DNA of 64,000 bases, taken from positions 930,001 through 994,000 of the forward strand of contig JAMXDE010000021.1 of NCBI GenBank assembly GCA_026770025.1. Direction: 5' to 3'. This document shows, piece by piece, positions 1-10,141 of the stretch (positions are counted from its first letter, which is position 1; every line of letters begins with the position of its first letter). Made by a program: the position numbers and the translations under genes. The DNA is from Craspedostauros australis (taxonomy: Eukaryota > Bacillariophyta > Bacillariophyceae > Mastogloiales > Achnanthaceae). The notes under the pieces were generated by a model. The model searched no databases. It was not told the DNA's origin and saw only the letters and a list, made by a program, of their open reading frames with translations.

Positions 1-317
1 TCATTTGTTGCGTAGATTGGGGTTTAAGGTAGTAACTTCAAATAACGACAATTATGAGCATTCTCGAAAGCGAGACTGAAACGATCGAACGGAAATATAA
101 ATGTAGATTGCATTTATCACCGTGGCTTCTGATAAGCAAATTCTGTTGTTTGTCTTTGTGTTGGTGGCGTCTTGGCGCGCAAAACAAGAAACGGAACAAT
201 GAGCAGAGCAGAGCATTGCGACAAGCAAAGCTTCGCCTCCCCCCCTTGCACTTCATACATGCATTCATGCATGCATGCATTCAACGAGCATCCCTACAAT
301 TGCAACAAGATCTGACG

Positions 318-1238
318 ATGGTGGGATTCGCGGCGACAACAACACAAGAAGTTGGATGGGTTCATGGGAGCAGCGCGCAGATGGCACCCAATTGCGCGCT
401 TGCCTTTTGCCATCGAAGAGTTCACAGGCATTCACGGCTTGACGGCTTTCCCTTCCAAGATCGTCACAGCACCGACAGTCCGCGCCATGCCGACGCTTTC
501 TCACAAGTGCGAATCGACCCTGCCCGTGCGAAAAGGTCCGGTGACCGCAGAGTCGTCCGTTCCAACATTGCACGATGGGGCAACAAAGACGATGATGATG
601 GTAGTGGCGGTAGGAGTGGCAGTGGCGGCGACAGTGTCACAACTCCTCCATTGCTCATCCGACTCGTTGACGGCGTGGCATCTGTTCTGTCAACGCCAAC
701 ACCAGGTTGGAACAGACTTGCGTTGGGGTATCCCTTATTCCTTGGTTTATCCGGCGCCATTTTCCAGTCCGTAGCTACGACGGCGTTGCTCGTTCTTTTC
801 TTCACAACCTACGCCTTTCTGGGACGGAAGTTTGTGGTCGAAGACGGGTACGACTACGACGAGGGCGGCATGGATAACGTCGGCGATGATGATGATGATG
901 ATGATCAGGTCTCACCGTACCTGACGGATCTATTCGCCATGTTCGCGGCGTTGGCGTCATCTCTGCTGCTCGCGCCATCAATCCAGGAGGCCGCGTTTGG
1001 CATTGGGTCTGCGGCAGGTGCCTCCTCAAACATCCTCAACGTTATCTCGATTGCTTCCGTGGTTTTCGCTATCGTAGCTGTGACCGTGCCACAAACAGAT
1101 CAAGAAAGCCAAAGTTTGCGGCCATCAAAAACAGATGACGATGGCGCACACGATGCAGGGACAGCGCGCAGTATTGATGACGAAGTGATGAAATCGTGGG
1201 ATGATCGATTCAACGAGGAGAGGAAAACACGATCGTGA
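318..1238 (+). CDS. Predicted multi-pass membrane protein, function unknown
   Basis: An open frame of 306 residues if translation starts at the ATG at 318; the same frame stays open upstream to 54, but that part reads like untranslated leader. The first ~150 residues are basic and low in complexity, with a Gly/Ser/Asp-rich linker. Three hydrophobic stretches follow, around 215-250, 288-310 and 325-345, separated by a poly-Asp run encoded by a GAT repeat near 886-904. The tail is charged and ends near the motif WDDRF. I do not recognise the family. A basic N-terminus before a small membrane domain would fit an organelle protein, perhaps of the plastid, but no clear signal peptide is visible. 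Start choice and function are uncertain. Confidence 0.55.
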   Translation: MVGFAATTTQEVGWVHGSSAQMAPNCALAFCHRRVHRHSRLDGFPFQDRHSTDSPRHADAFSQVRIDPARAKRSGDRRVVRSNIARWGNKDDDDGSGGRSGSGGDSVTTPPLLIRLVDGVASVLSTPTPGWNRLALGYPLFLGLSGAIFQSVATTALLVLFFTTYAFLGRKFVVEDGYDYDEGGMDNVGDDDDDDDQVSPYLTDLFAMFAALASSLLLAPSIQEAAFGIGSAAGASSNILNVISIASVVFAIVAVTVPQTDQESQSLRPSKTDDDGAHDAGTARSIDDEVMKSWDDRFNEERKTRS

Positions 1239-1778
1239 TGTTCCGCTCTCTTTCTGCCAAACGCATTGATGGTAGAAGAGCGCTCCCCTGCAAACCTACC
1301 TTCTTCTGTTCACGATGGTCTCTCTCTCTCTCTTCGAACGACGGTGCGGTGCGAGTTGGTAGATTTCCAACCGTGACTGATCCAATCAAGGGCAACATCA
1401 CATCAAGGATCTCGTCGACTGTTTTTGGCATTTCGTGGTGCGCTCGTCGACAAGGACAAGAACGCCAACAACAAACACAAGAACAAAGACGAGAACGTGG
1501 GAGGAACCAACACATCCCTCCATGAGACGACGCAGAGAGTTGCAACCCTCAACATGGCACTCAAACAAAGTTAACCAAAGAGCAGCCATAGAAGGAAGAG
1601 CGCGTATGGACAGCGTCACCTCCCATCACCAGAAAGCCGCTTTCGTTCAAGCAAGACACGACAAAGGCAACAGTAACATCAACATCAGCTGACCAAAAAC
1701 ACAAGTCGACTTCGATCATTCATCAGCCTGCGTCTCCCAGGCTGGCGACTCCCACCAGCACAACGATAGATTGCGAGC
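1239..1778. other. Intergenic, no gene seen
   Basis: 540 bases between the membrane-protein gene and the LYR gene. Short open frames exist on both strands but none has recognisable motifs. A CT-rich tract lies near 1320-1335. Confidence 0.5.
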
Positions 1779-2189
1779 ATGCATCCCCTTGTTCGAGACC
1801 TGTACAAACGGGTGATCCTTGTCGGCAAGGACTACCCTTTGGGAATGGACTACGTTCGGAAGCATTGGAAGAAAGCCATCTTCGACAAGACTAACTGCCC
1901 ATCCTGCTACGCGGAAGCGGCATCAGCAGCAGAAGCAACAGGCCTGCAGCCCCATCACGTCCGCCAACGGGATGCAAACCGCGGCGAAGCAGACGGATCC
2001 GCCGCCGACATCGGTGGCTCTCCGTCCATGCGGACAACGTCACCGGCGATGTCAAAGCAGTGCGAGAAAGAAATACGGTTGGCTGTGGGGCGTGGACGGT
2101 ACATGGTCCGCGAGATGCACGGCTTCATCCAATTCAAAAGATACAGGGCTATGAAGAAGCGGTATGGGGGAGGGGCTTCGTCCTCCTGA
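1779..2189 (+). CDS. LYR-motif mitochondrial protein, ETFRF1/LYRM5-like
   Basis: A single-exon, 136-residue protein. The N-terminus (VRDLYKRVILVGKDYP, ~5-20) and C-terminus (GRYMVREMHGF, then FKRYRAMKKRYG) match the two halves of the complex-1 LYR family member ETFRF1 (LYRM5), a small mitochondrial matrix protein that regulates electron-transfer flavoprotein. The canonical L-Y-R triplet is L-Y-K here. A ~60-residue Ala/Ser-rich insertion (~40-100) separates the halves, making it longer than the usual ~90 residues. The insertion has no obvious consensus splice sites, so it may be real protein. Family assignment rests on these motifs; the ETF role is inferred from the family. Confidence 0.75.
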   Translation: MHPLVRDLYKRVILVGKDYPLGMDYVRKHWKKAIFDKTNCPSCYAEAASAAEATGLQPHHVRQRDANRGEADGSAADIGGSPSMRTTSPAMSKQCEKEIRLAVGRGRYMVREMHGFIQFKRYRAMKKRYGGGASSS

Positions 2190-4138
2190 TGATCAACCCT
2201 CACGCGATCAACCATCGATCTGACTGCTTCCGAAAGTCCATCTGCTCCTGTCGCCTCTCCTGTTTGCGATTCATCACAAAGGCGGCATTCTCACGCATCG
2301 AAGCCAGCCAGGCCGTGGCACCATGCTCATAGCACCATGCTCGTAGCCAATTCGGATGACGATGCCCGATACAGTGGTTTACTCCACCGGTACTACCCTG
2401 GCACTCTTGGGGTGCGAAGTGCTCTCCTTTTTATAGTCCCTCGTTGAGTGCAATTATTCCATGACACTGCGCAGAAGGCATTGTCCTCAAGATAGACACC
2501 GCCACAAAGGCTTGAATACAATCTATTCCATGCTCCTACAGCACGATCTATCAGAGAGAGAGAGAGAGCAAGCCCCGCTAGTGTACGTATACAGGGGTGG
2601 CGTGGCACTGCGTTGCTGTTCCTCCCCTCTGGAACGATTCAATCCGACATCTATACCCTTGTGTCCTCGTACTGTACATGTGGACATCTTGGTCGTGGTT
2701 AAGTCTGTTTCATACCATGTCCGGCCACGCAAGGACAAACCCATCGTGCGTGCCATAGCTCGTTCTGGTACGCTGCAAGAGAGGTCATAGTGCGGGCAAC
2801 GCACCAAAGTGGGGCCTGTGTCGCTCCTCGTAGTAGTATTCCACCATGGCGACGTTGATGTCCATGATTAAGTTTTGGTATGGCTGAGTTCGATCGTGTC
2901 CGCCAAAACCTCCTTGAAGCCTCACGAACAGGACAGAATCGTCCATGTTATGTGGTCACACCCCTCCTTCCGGCCACGTTCGTCGAAGTTGGAAACTTGG
3001 CTCCTCTTTGGATGAATTCAATTCCCTCAGACTACATCATCCGTCGTGATGTTGAAGCGTAGCGCGATACAGCGGAAGTTGGACTGCCAGAAACGTCAAG
3101 GCTGTATTCGTCGGAGGTCAACGCAAGACCAATTGGAGATGCGTATCTCCTACGTGCGACTTCAATGTTGTTTTCGGCGTCCTGTTGGCAAGACCAGGCA
3201 GGCCATGCCCGGGCCTCTCTCTCTCTCTCTTCACAGATGTGGCTCGTGGAGTATCTATTATCCCTGCGAGTATGCCGGTATTCTGAGAAGTGACTGTTGC
3301 TGGTATCCGATGTGGGGGGCCATCCGGTTAAACCTTTCCTGACGCAACTGTCGGATACCATGACCAACACTCGTCGTAGGAGAGTGCAAGCGCTCCCACA
3401 TTGCTTTGCGATGCGACGCCATTGCCCTCCTGTTATTTGTCTGGGAGAGAAGACACGCTCGATGCTGGACAAACAGCGCAGAACGGCTCTGTGGTTTGTG
3501 GCCACAATGACGGACTCAGCGAACCATGGTGCAAACGCGACCGCAACACGTGGCGTTCGTAGCTTCTTCGTCAAGCACAAACATGAGGAAAGTGCCGCTA
3601 CGAGTGCTGACAGGTGAGCCCATAGCTCGTGGGAGTGGAGTGTCGAGAATAACTACCTGCGATCTTCCTTGACTCGTATGGTATGTCTGAACTGGCACCA
3701 CGAGAGTGCACTTGCGCGGGCACGTACAAATGCCCGCAGCATGGATACTGGAGAGCCGACGATGTCCACGGTAGCAAAACTGGCGAACCCACCACCATGC
3801 GCTACGTCAGCACCGTCACCAACATCGTCACTCATGTCACTCATTTCAGTCTGTTGCCGCCCTCATGGTTTGTGAACATCGTGCGCTTCCTTCCATGCTT
3901 ATCTCCCTCTGTTGTCCTTGTCCTTGCCGTTTGTCGTGTGTTCTTGTCTCCCCCACTCAATCCTCCGTTGTGGTGACTGCGGCTGTCAACATTGATGGGG
4001 TCATAAAACACAACCTCATTCGAAGTTCACACACAACAACCTCACACATCAACCTCACACATCAACCAAAACCCCACATCAAAACGAAAGCAACAGTAAC
4101 AGCACCAGCAGCATCAATTCCACCATTCACAGAACAAA
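2190..4138. other. Long intergenic stretch, possible decayed coding sequence
   Basis: No gene can be supported. Plus-strand frame 3297-3617 continues past one TGA to 3875 with fairly coding-like sequence, but no motif is recognisable. Simple repeats: GA-rich near 2551-2569 and CT-rich near 3215-3233. The last ~130 bases before 4139 are rich in CA and lack open frames, as expected for a leader of the U-box gene. Confidence 0.35.
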
Positions 4139-4477
4139 ATGGGATTCTCAGCAACCAACTTGGCCGTGCCAGAGCGCTTCATCTGCCCCATCACACAGGA
4201 GATCATGGTCGATCCGCTGGTCTCCAAACACGGGCACAACTTCGAACGAAGGGCGATCCTGCAATGGCTGAATGACCACGCCAACAGCCCCGACCAATGC
4301 TGCCCCATGACGAGGAAGGCGCTGACGCCCTCCATGCTCTTCCCCAATGCATCATTGCGGACGCAGATCCGTTCATGGCAGGCGCAGAACGGGCTCCCAA
4401 TCACGTGCAGGGAGACCACCGAGAAGTCGACGCTGATTCTCGCGTCAGTCTCATCACTGATGCGGGGCGTCGAGTGA
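4139..4477 (+). CDS. Small U-box domain protein (probable E3 ubiquitin ligase)
   Basis: A 112-residue protein that is almost entirely a U-box (residues ~12-85): ERFICPITQEIMVDPLV, then GHNFERRAILQWLN, CPMTRK and FPNASLRTQI. U-boxes adopt a RING-like fold without zinc and recruit ubiquitin-loaded E2 enzymes. No ARM, WD or kinase domain follows, so a substrate-binding part is missing or supplied by a partner. A second U-box gene lies on the minus strand at 9236-10141, with the phosphofructokinase gene between them; the U-boxes share the same spacing and motifs, so they may be an old duplication. The ATG at 4139 follows an A-rich leader. Confidence 0.85.
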   Translation: MGFSATNLAVPERFICPITQEIMVDPLVSKHGHNFERRAILQWLNDHANSPDQCCPMTRKALTPSMLFPNASLRTQIRSWQAQNGLPITCRETTEKSTLILASVSSLMRGVE

Positions 4478-5687
4478 ACGCAGCGTTAGGTGGCGCAATC
4501 CACCGACCAACCAACCAACCAACAGATACATGGAGACGAGGGCAAGGTGCAAGATGGAGCAGCTGATCGGCATGGCATGACGCTGCCGACATTGCTCCAT
4601 CGTCCACACAGGCACCCAGCCGACCAGTCGCCGCCACCATCATCTTCATTGTTGCCACCAAGGAATGGCAACAGAATCAGGGGAATTTCTAACAACAATG
4701 CTGCAGATCGCACATTCAAAACAAAACGGGAGTACTCGACCATACGTATATTAGGTCGTAGAATACATGCACAGACATCATACCAACCGACCGCACCAAC
4801 ATCATAACATGTAAATAGCTGTCATGAAGAGTCAACACATACTCGTACTCGTAGTCGTACCGGTGTGGGCAACACAAATGCATTCTCGCAGAGCATCGAG
4901 AGTGGAACAGCAACGGTTGAATTCAGCGACCTGTCCAAGAAGAACAACAACGACAGACATCACCTTTGCGTGGCATCTCATCGTCATTGATTGAAGGTAT
5001 GACGTCATCGTTTGGAACACGTTTTAGCACGACTCGGAATTGTCAAAGAACACACATTGAATCGATGTGGTCATGTTGAATCCTTCGCCTGCGTCTGCTC
5101 TCCGACCGTATGAATATTCTTGCTCACAAAGCGAACAAGAGACGCTTCTTGAATTGTGGCGAAGTTCTTTGTTCTGCACGCTCCTTTCTGCCTCGTTCGT
5201 TGACGGAGAGAGAACGTCGCAACAGGCGATGTGTCTCCTCTTGTTTGGCGCGAGTTGGTTTGATGTGGTTGGTTGGTTGGTTGGTCAGTTGGCAGTGAGA
5301 TGCGAGGAATGGAAAGATCGCACGATCCACAGCATTGTGCCCAAACGGAAAGAAAGATTGCCCATGCGCCCCCACATCTCTCCATTTTGCAACTGCCATT
5401 GCAAGTGCAGCACATCGGGCCAATCAGCCATCCATCCATTCACCATTCGTTCAAGCATCCATTTGTGAGCTTGCGGCGGAGATAGAGGCACACCATTGAC
5501 TATTCTCTACTCTCGAGAGAGCGCAAGCACAAGCACGAGTACAGCATTGCTTCGCTTTGTGTTGCTGACGATCGCTGCTGAACTCAATACACAGACGAAT
5601 CTTTCCACAAAAGGAGCGCAAACGAGAATCGGGAAGTCAGGAAGGCATACCACAATTATACCATAGGAGCGAACAGAGGCCTTCACA
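4478..5687. other. Intergenic between U-box and phosphofructokinase genes
   Basis: No gene seen. It holds a CCAA-type repeat at ~4505-4522 and a complementary GGTT-type repeat at ~5267-5288, which could pair in RNA or single-stranded DNA. A TATTCTCTACTCT motif at 5501-5513 lies ~175 bases before the phosphofructokinase ATG and recurs near other gene ends in this window. Confidence 0.45.
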
Positions 5688-8287
5688 ATGCCGCAATCCA
5701 AGGAGATCTCCCCCGTGATGGCCACGCTGATCCTGGTCGGTGCCGTCGGGGCCACCTACGCGCTCACGAAACGAGCGGAAGAGAAGAAGGTTCTGCGAGA
5801 CAAGAAGGAGGCGTACGACCGGGAACTGATGATCAAGGAGAAGACGCTGGCGGCCAGGAAGCTGACGGGAGAGCCAAGCGGCACCGTGGTCGAGGCTCTG
5901 ACGATCGACAAGGTGTACCTGTGGGAGGTGGAGGACCTCAAGAAGAGATTCCCAGCGTCCAAGAAGCCCAACGTCATGAAGAACGCCAACGTGGCCAATT
6001 CCAACCCCTACTACTTCCCCTCGCTCAAGAAGTCGGAGAGCAACGCCTCCCTCCCAGAGTTGGACATCAGCCGAGAGACGGAGTACAACAAGCTCATCAC
6101 GAACCACGAGTGCATCCTGGGATCCATCGTGCGCAAGCCGAACATGCAGACGCACACCCAGGCGTACGTCCGAGCTGGCCCACGTCGGCAGCTGCACTTC
6201 GATCCGGAGACGGTCAACGCCGCCATCGTCACTTGCGGCGGTCTGTGTCCTGGATTGAACAACGTCATCCGCGAGATCACCAAGACCTTGTGTCAGCTCT
6301 ACGGAATCGGCGGCAAGGTCTACGGCATCCAGGGTGGATACCGCGGTTTCTGGGACCACGGCAACTACCAGCCCATCGAGCTGACCACGGAGCTGGTTCA
6401 GAACATTCACCACGAAGGTGGCACGGTGCTCGGCAGTTCCCGCGGAGGCTTCGATCTCGACAAGATCATCGATTTCCTAGAATCCAGGAAGGTTTCGCAG
6501 CTCTACGTCATTGGCGGAGACGGCACGCATCGCGGTGCATTCAAGATCCACGAGGGTTGCATGGAACGAGTGAGTACGATGCCGATACTACGGGTACTTG
6601 TGTCTGTACTGTGCGAGTACGCTGCTCTATGCCTCGTCTGACAGGGCGTCGGTGTTCATGCATCGGTTGTCCTGCATCTGCAAGTGCTTTACCAAAGTGT
6701 GATATGGTGCTTTACGATGGTGGCGGTGTGGTGTGGCGTGAGAAATGTGCGGCGGCTTGGACGACAGTGTTGTAAACTTGCCCCTGATTGATCGATATGG
6801 ATGAGGATGAGGATGAGCACGATTGGAAAGCTTTCATTCCGACCGCTTTGGTCTGCAAGCCAGCGCATTTGTGCGTGCAATCATGAACATCCAAAGGGTG
6901 GAGACTCACTGGTCTGATTGTCTCCATGACATGCTACATGACACTGTGCAATTCCACATTCGTACTTTCTGCACATACACTCGTGCCTTTCACCCGTAAA
7001 CGCTTGGTCGCCCCATGCACACATGAATGCACATACTGTATGATACAATGATGCACACTCAAAATCGCAATCACAGGGCCTCAATGTTGCCGTGGCCGGA
7101 ATCCCAAAGACGATTGACAACGATGTTGACTACATTGACCATTCCTTCGGATTCAGCAGCGCCGTGGAGGCCGCCCAGGTTGCCATCCGTTCGGCCAAGA
7201 CGGAGGCCGTTTGCAACATGCCCAACGGCATCGGCATCGTCAAGCTCATGGGACGCTCGGCCGGTTTCATCGCCGCCCACGCCACCATGTCATCGAGCGA
7301 CGTGGACCTGTGCCTCGTGCCCGAGGTCCCGATCGTGCTGGAGGGCGAGAAGGGATGCTTGCCACATCTCCGACGTCGCGTGAAGGATCAAGGCTACGCT
7401 GTTGTCGTGGTGGCAGAAGGTGCAGGAGAGGAGGTGCTGGGGGTGTCCGAAGAGAAGGACGCTGGAGGCAACCGCAAGCTGCCACCGATCGGTGAATTCA
7501 TGAAGAAGCAGATTCAGGACTACTTCACAAAGAAGAAGGATACTGCCACCGTCAAATACATCGATCCATCCTACACCGTTCGATCCGTGCCAGCCAATGC
7601 CGCCGACAGTCTGTGTAAGTATGGTGCCGCACTCGAACTTGCATTTGTATCTGCACCTGTGGTCTTTGGGACGAGGAGCAGGATACGAGTACGCTTTGTA
7701 CTGGCAAGATGACAACAAAGAATAATACGGGTATGCATCCGTGAAAACGGCCATTGTCTGTACCACTCGCCATGGCAGGACGAAGCACACTTCGACCGGG
7801 GATTGAAGACTGGCGATGACCATTGAAGATGGAGGTTTGGCTGTGTCGTTGCCGCATTCGACCTGACTCACTCCTGTTGATGCTCTTCCTCGTGCCACCA
7901 CTCGTGCCAAAACTATTGCCCTGCACATGTCCTTGTTACTATTACCCTTCTCCTACTTGTGCACTCTGAATGATGTTGTCGATCGATTCCTCGCGCTTGT
8001 TTCCTTGGTCTTGATCTTGATCTTACCCTTGTACAGACTGTATGCAATTGGCACAGAACGCCGTCCACGGAGCCATGGCCGGCTTCACCGGGTTCTCCGT
8101 CGGACTCTGCAACAACCGCATGGTGTTCCTGCCGATTCCAGAGCTGGTGTCGACCTCGCCGCGTTCCATGAACCCCCACGGTCGTACCTGGGAACGCGTG
8201 CTGGCGCTTACACGACAGCCGAACACAGTCGAACCATTGCCAACGGGCGTGAAGCCCAAGAACTCCCACGCCCCCATGTTGCGTTAG
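5688..8287 (+). CDS. ATP-dependent 6-phosphofructokinase, plant type
   Basis: Three exons, 5688-6569, 7077-7614 and 8037-8287, joined at GTGAGT...CAG and GTAAGT...CAG introns, give a 556-residue protein. The phases fit exactly and rebuild the conserved stretch ADSLYCMQLAQNAVHGAMAG across intron 2. Motifs: GGLCPGLNNVIREI, the nucleotide loop GGDGT, catalytic GIPKTIDND, MGRSAGF and PEVP. Glycine in GGDGT with lysine in PKTIDND is the combination of plant ATP-PFKs rather than bacterial ATP-PFK (Gly/Gly) or PPi-PFK (Asp/Lys). It phosphorylates fructose 6-phosphate in glycolysis. Unusual: residues ~10-30 form a hydrophobic segment followed by a Lys/Glu-rich helix, suggesting membrane anchoring or organelle targeting. 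Confidence 0.93.
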
Positions 8288-9235
8288 TCTGCTTATAGTA
8301 GAGTGGTTTGGTACAGTAACGCACATATGCATCAGTACCTTGGTTATTCCTCCCGCCTGCGGCACCACATTGCCGCCGCTGCAATCCCGAATAGAGTACT
8401 CTAGCGTAGTCAAGAGATAGCGGGGTCAAAGGAAAAGCAAGCCTGTGAATGGTGTGGTGGGGCGGTGGATTTGTTAGCTTTCTGCCGAAGGCGATGTCTA
8501 TGAAGAAACGGAGATGGTGCCGTGCTTGCCTGGCTTCGTGAGGGAGGTCATTGCTCCACGTGCATTTGACTCCATGCTTTTGCACGATTATCCTGCAGTA
8601 TCTGCATGCGCTTGTAGCCCACATGTCCCAATACCATTTCGTAAACACCACCCTTCACTCTAACACAATACCGCTTCGATGCTCCATAGGAGGGAAGTCA
8701 TTGGTGAATAATATTGTGGTACAAGCGCTCTGCTCGAGAGTATTCTACTCTATTCTGTGTCTGGCACACCGTACCGTGACGCAGACCAATCGCGGTTTGA
8801 GTGAACTTGGTTGTTCTCTACCCTGAAGCCAACTTGAATGCAGAACCGGAGCGAACATTCTTTGGACAACGTCGCAACGAAGACGCCGACACTCAAAGAG
8901 GAATGGAAGGTATCCGCAGTTCGTCATTGCCCTTTGACCGAAAGGAGGTGTTCATGTGGATCTGTGTGGTGGTGTGGAAAAATGCACTCCTATTCCAGGC
9001 GTCGAGGTTTGGTTTGGTACGAGTATTCTATAGTTTAACGTGTTTACTTCATGGCCCCCTCTATCGGTTGTATTGCACTGCATCCTCTAATGATCAACCT
9101 CTAACTGTGCATCATCCATTTGTTCATTCATTCATCCGTCCATCCATCCATCGGGGGCAGTTCTGCATGGTATGGTATTGTTTTGCAGCAATGCTGCGCT
9201 CCATTCAGTTGAGTAGGTGTCAACACAACCAGCTC
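8288..9235. other. Intergenic between convergent genes
   Basis: No gene seen. Contains a TATTCTACTCTATTCTG motif at 8741-8757 and a CATT/CATC simple repeat near 9119-9152. Both flanking genes (phosphofructokinase and U-box) end here, so it should hold both 3' UTRs. Confidence 0.45.
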
Positions 9236-10141
9236 TCATGATTCGTGATGCATTCCGACGACTGCAAGGGCACTGTCCAGGATAGTGACCATTTGCCTTC
9301 TGCGGGAACCTGACGATTGCGGGCTTTCAGGGAAATTCATGCTCGTCGATCCACGGCGCTGCGATGGGCGTCCTCCCAGCAGCGATCGTCCCATCGTGCT
9401 GATGCTTCTCGATTGGCGCTGTCCATTTCGCGGGGTCTGGGGTTCTGGTTGCGAGCGGGATTGCGAATGCTGTTGTCTGCGTCGACGGTTGGTGCAACCG
9501 TTTCCACCGCTAACCTGCGCCACGGCGTCGAATGCCACCGCCTCCATCATCCGCAACCGGAGCTGGCGATCTTGCCACGCGTGATACCCTTCGAGACTGG
9601 ACGATTTGTCCGCAACATCGAAAGTTCCGCCGAGATTCTGGATCTTCGCGGGGAAGGTGTTGCGCACCACTGGAATGTTGTGGCTCTTCTTCCACTGATC
9701 GATCTTGAGCCTGAGCTGGGCGTTGGGGACGAGCTTGGAGTAGGACAATGGCTTGCGGGTGAGCGGACAGGAGTTGTTGCCGCGGTTGAGCCATTCCATG
9801 ATGGCCTCTCGCTCGAAGTTGATGCCCATTCTGTCCATCAGGGGATCGTTCATGAGCTCCAGAGTGAGCGGGCAGATGAATTCATCGGGGGTGTCTGCAT
9901 CCTGGTCGCTCCCTCGCTCCCTCTCGTTATGAGGAGCATTTCCATGGTCAACCCCTCCAGAGGTGATGGGAGACTTGGAGGAGGTGGAGGTTCTGATTGC
10001 CTGCAGATCAGCGATGCAGGAAACTGGCGAAGCTGGGAGCGGTGCTGGTGGTGCAGGCGTTGGCGACTGCGGATGGTCTTCCTGCATCATCGGTTGTTGT
10101 TGCTGCTGTTGCTGGTTTGAGTTTGAGTTTGAGTTCACCAT
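9236..10141 (-). CDS. U-box domain protein with low-complexity arms
   Basis: A 301-residue protein with start codon at 10141-10139. A Gln/Pro/Ser-rich N-terminal arm (poly-Q ~10-16) precedes a U-box at ~87-157: DEFICPLTLELMNDPL, INFEREAIMEWLNRG, CPLTRKPL and VPNAQLRLKI. The remainder is Arg/Gln/Ser-rich and probably disordered. It is a predicted E3 ubiquitin ligase; no substrate-binding repeat domain is visible. Its U-box resembles that of the 4139-4477 gene (ER/EFICP, NFER, AI..WLN, CP.TRK, PNA.LR..I). A long frame on the opposite strand (9317-10120) is only an antisense shadow. Confidence 0.85.
   Translation of the reverse strand: MVNSNSNSNQQQQQQQPMMQEDHPQSPTPAPPAPLPASPVSCIADLQAIRTSTSSKSPITSGGVDHGNAPHNERERGSDQDADTPDEFICPLTLELMNDPLMDRMGINFEREAIMEWLNRGNNSCPLTRKPLSYSKLVPNAQLRLKIDQWKKSHNIPVVRNTFPAKIQNLGGTFDVADKSSSLEGYHAWQDRQLRLRMMEAVAFDAVAQVSGGNGCTNRRRRQQHSQSRSQPEPQTPRNGQRQSRSISTMGRSLLGGRPSQRRGSTSMNFPESPQSSGSRRRQMVTILDSALAVVGMHHES

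Noticed and set aside
3032-3580. 182-codon minus-strand frame
   Set aside because: No motif, overlapping equally long plus frames, and composition typical of chance.
4505-5288. CCAA and GGTT repeats as ends of an inverted-repeat element
   Set aside because: Only ~20 bases of simple repeat are complementary; no extended arms or target-site duplication.
9317-10120. 267-codon plus-strand frame
   Set aside because: Antisense to the U-box gene, whose motifs are clear on the minus strand.
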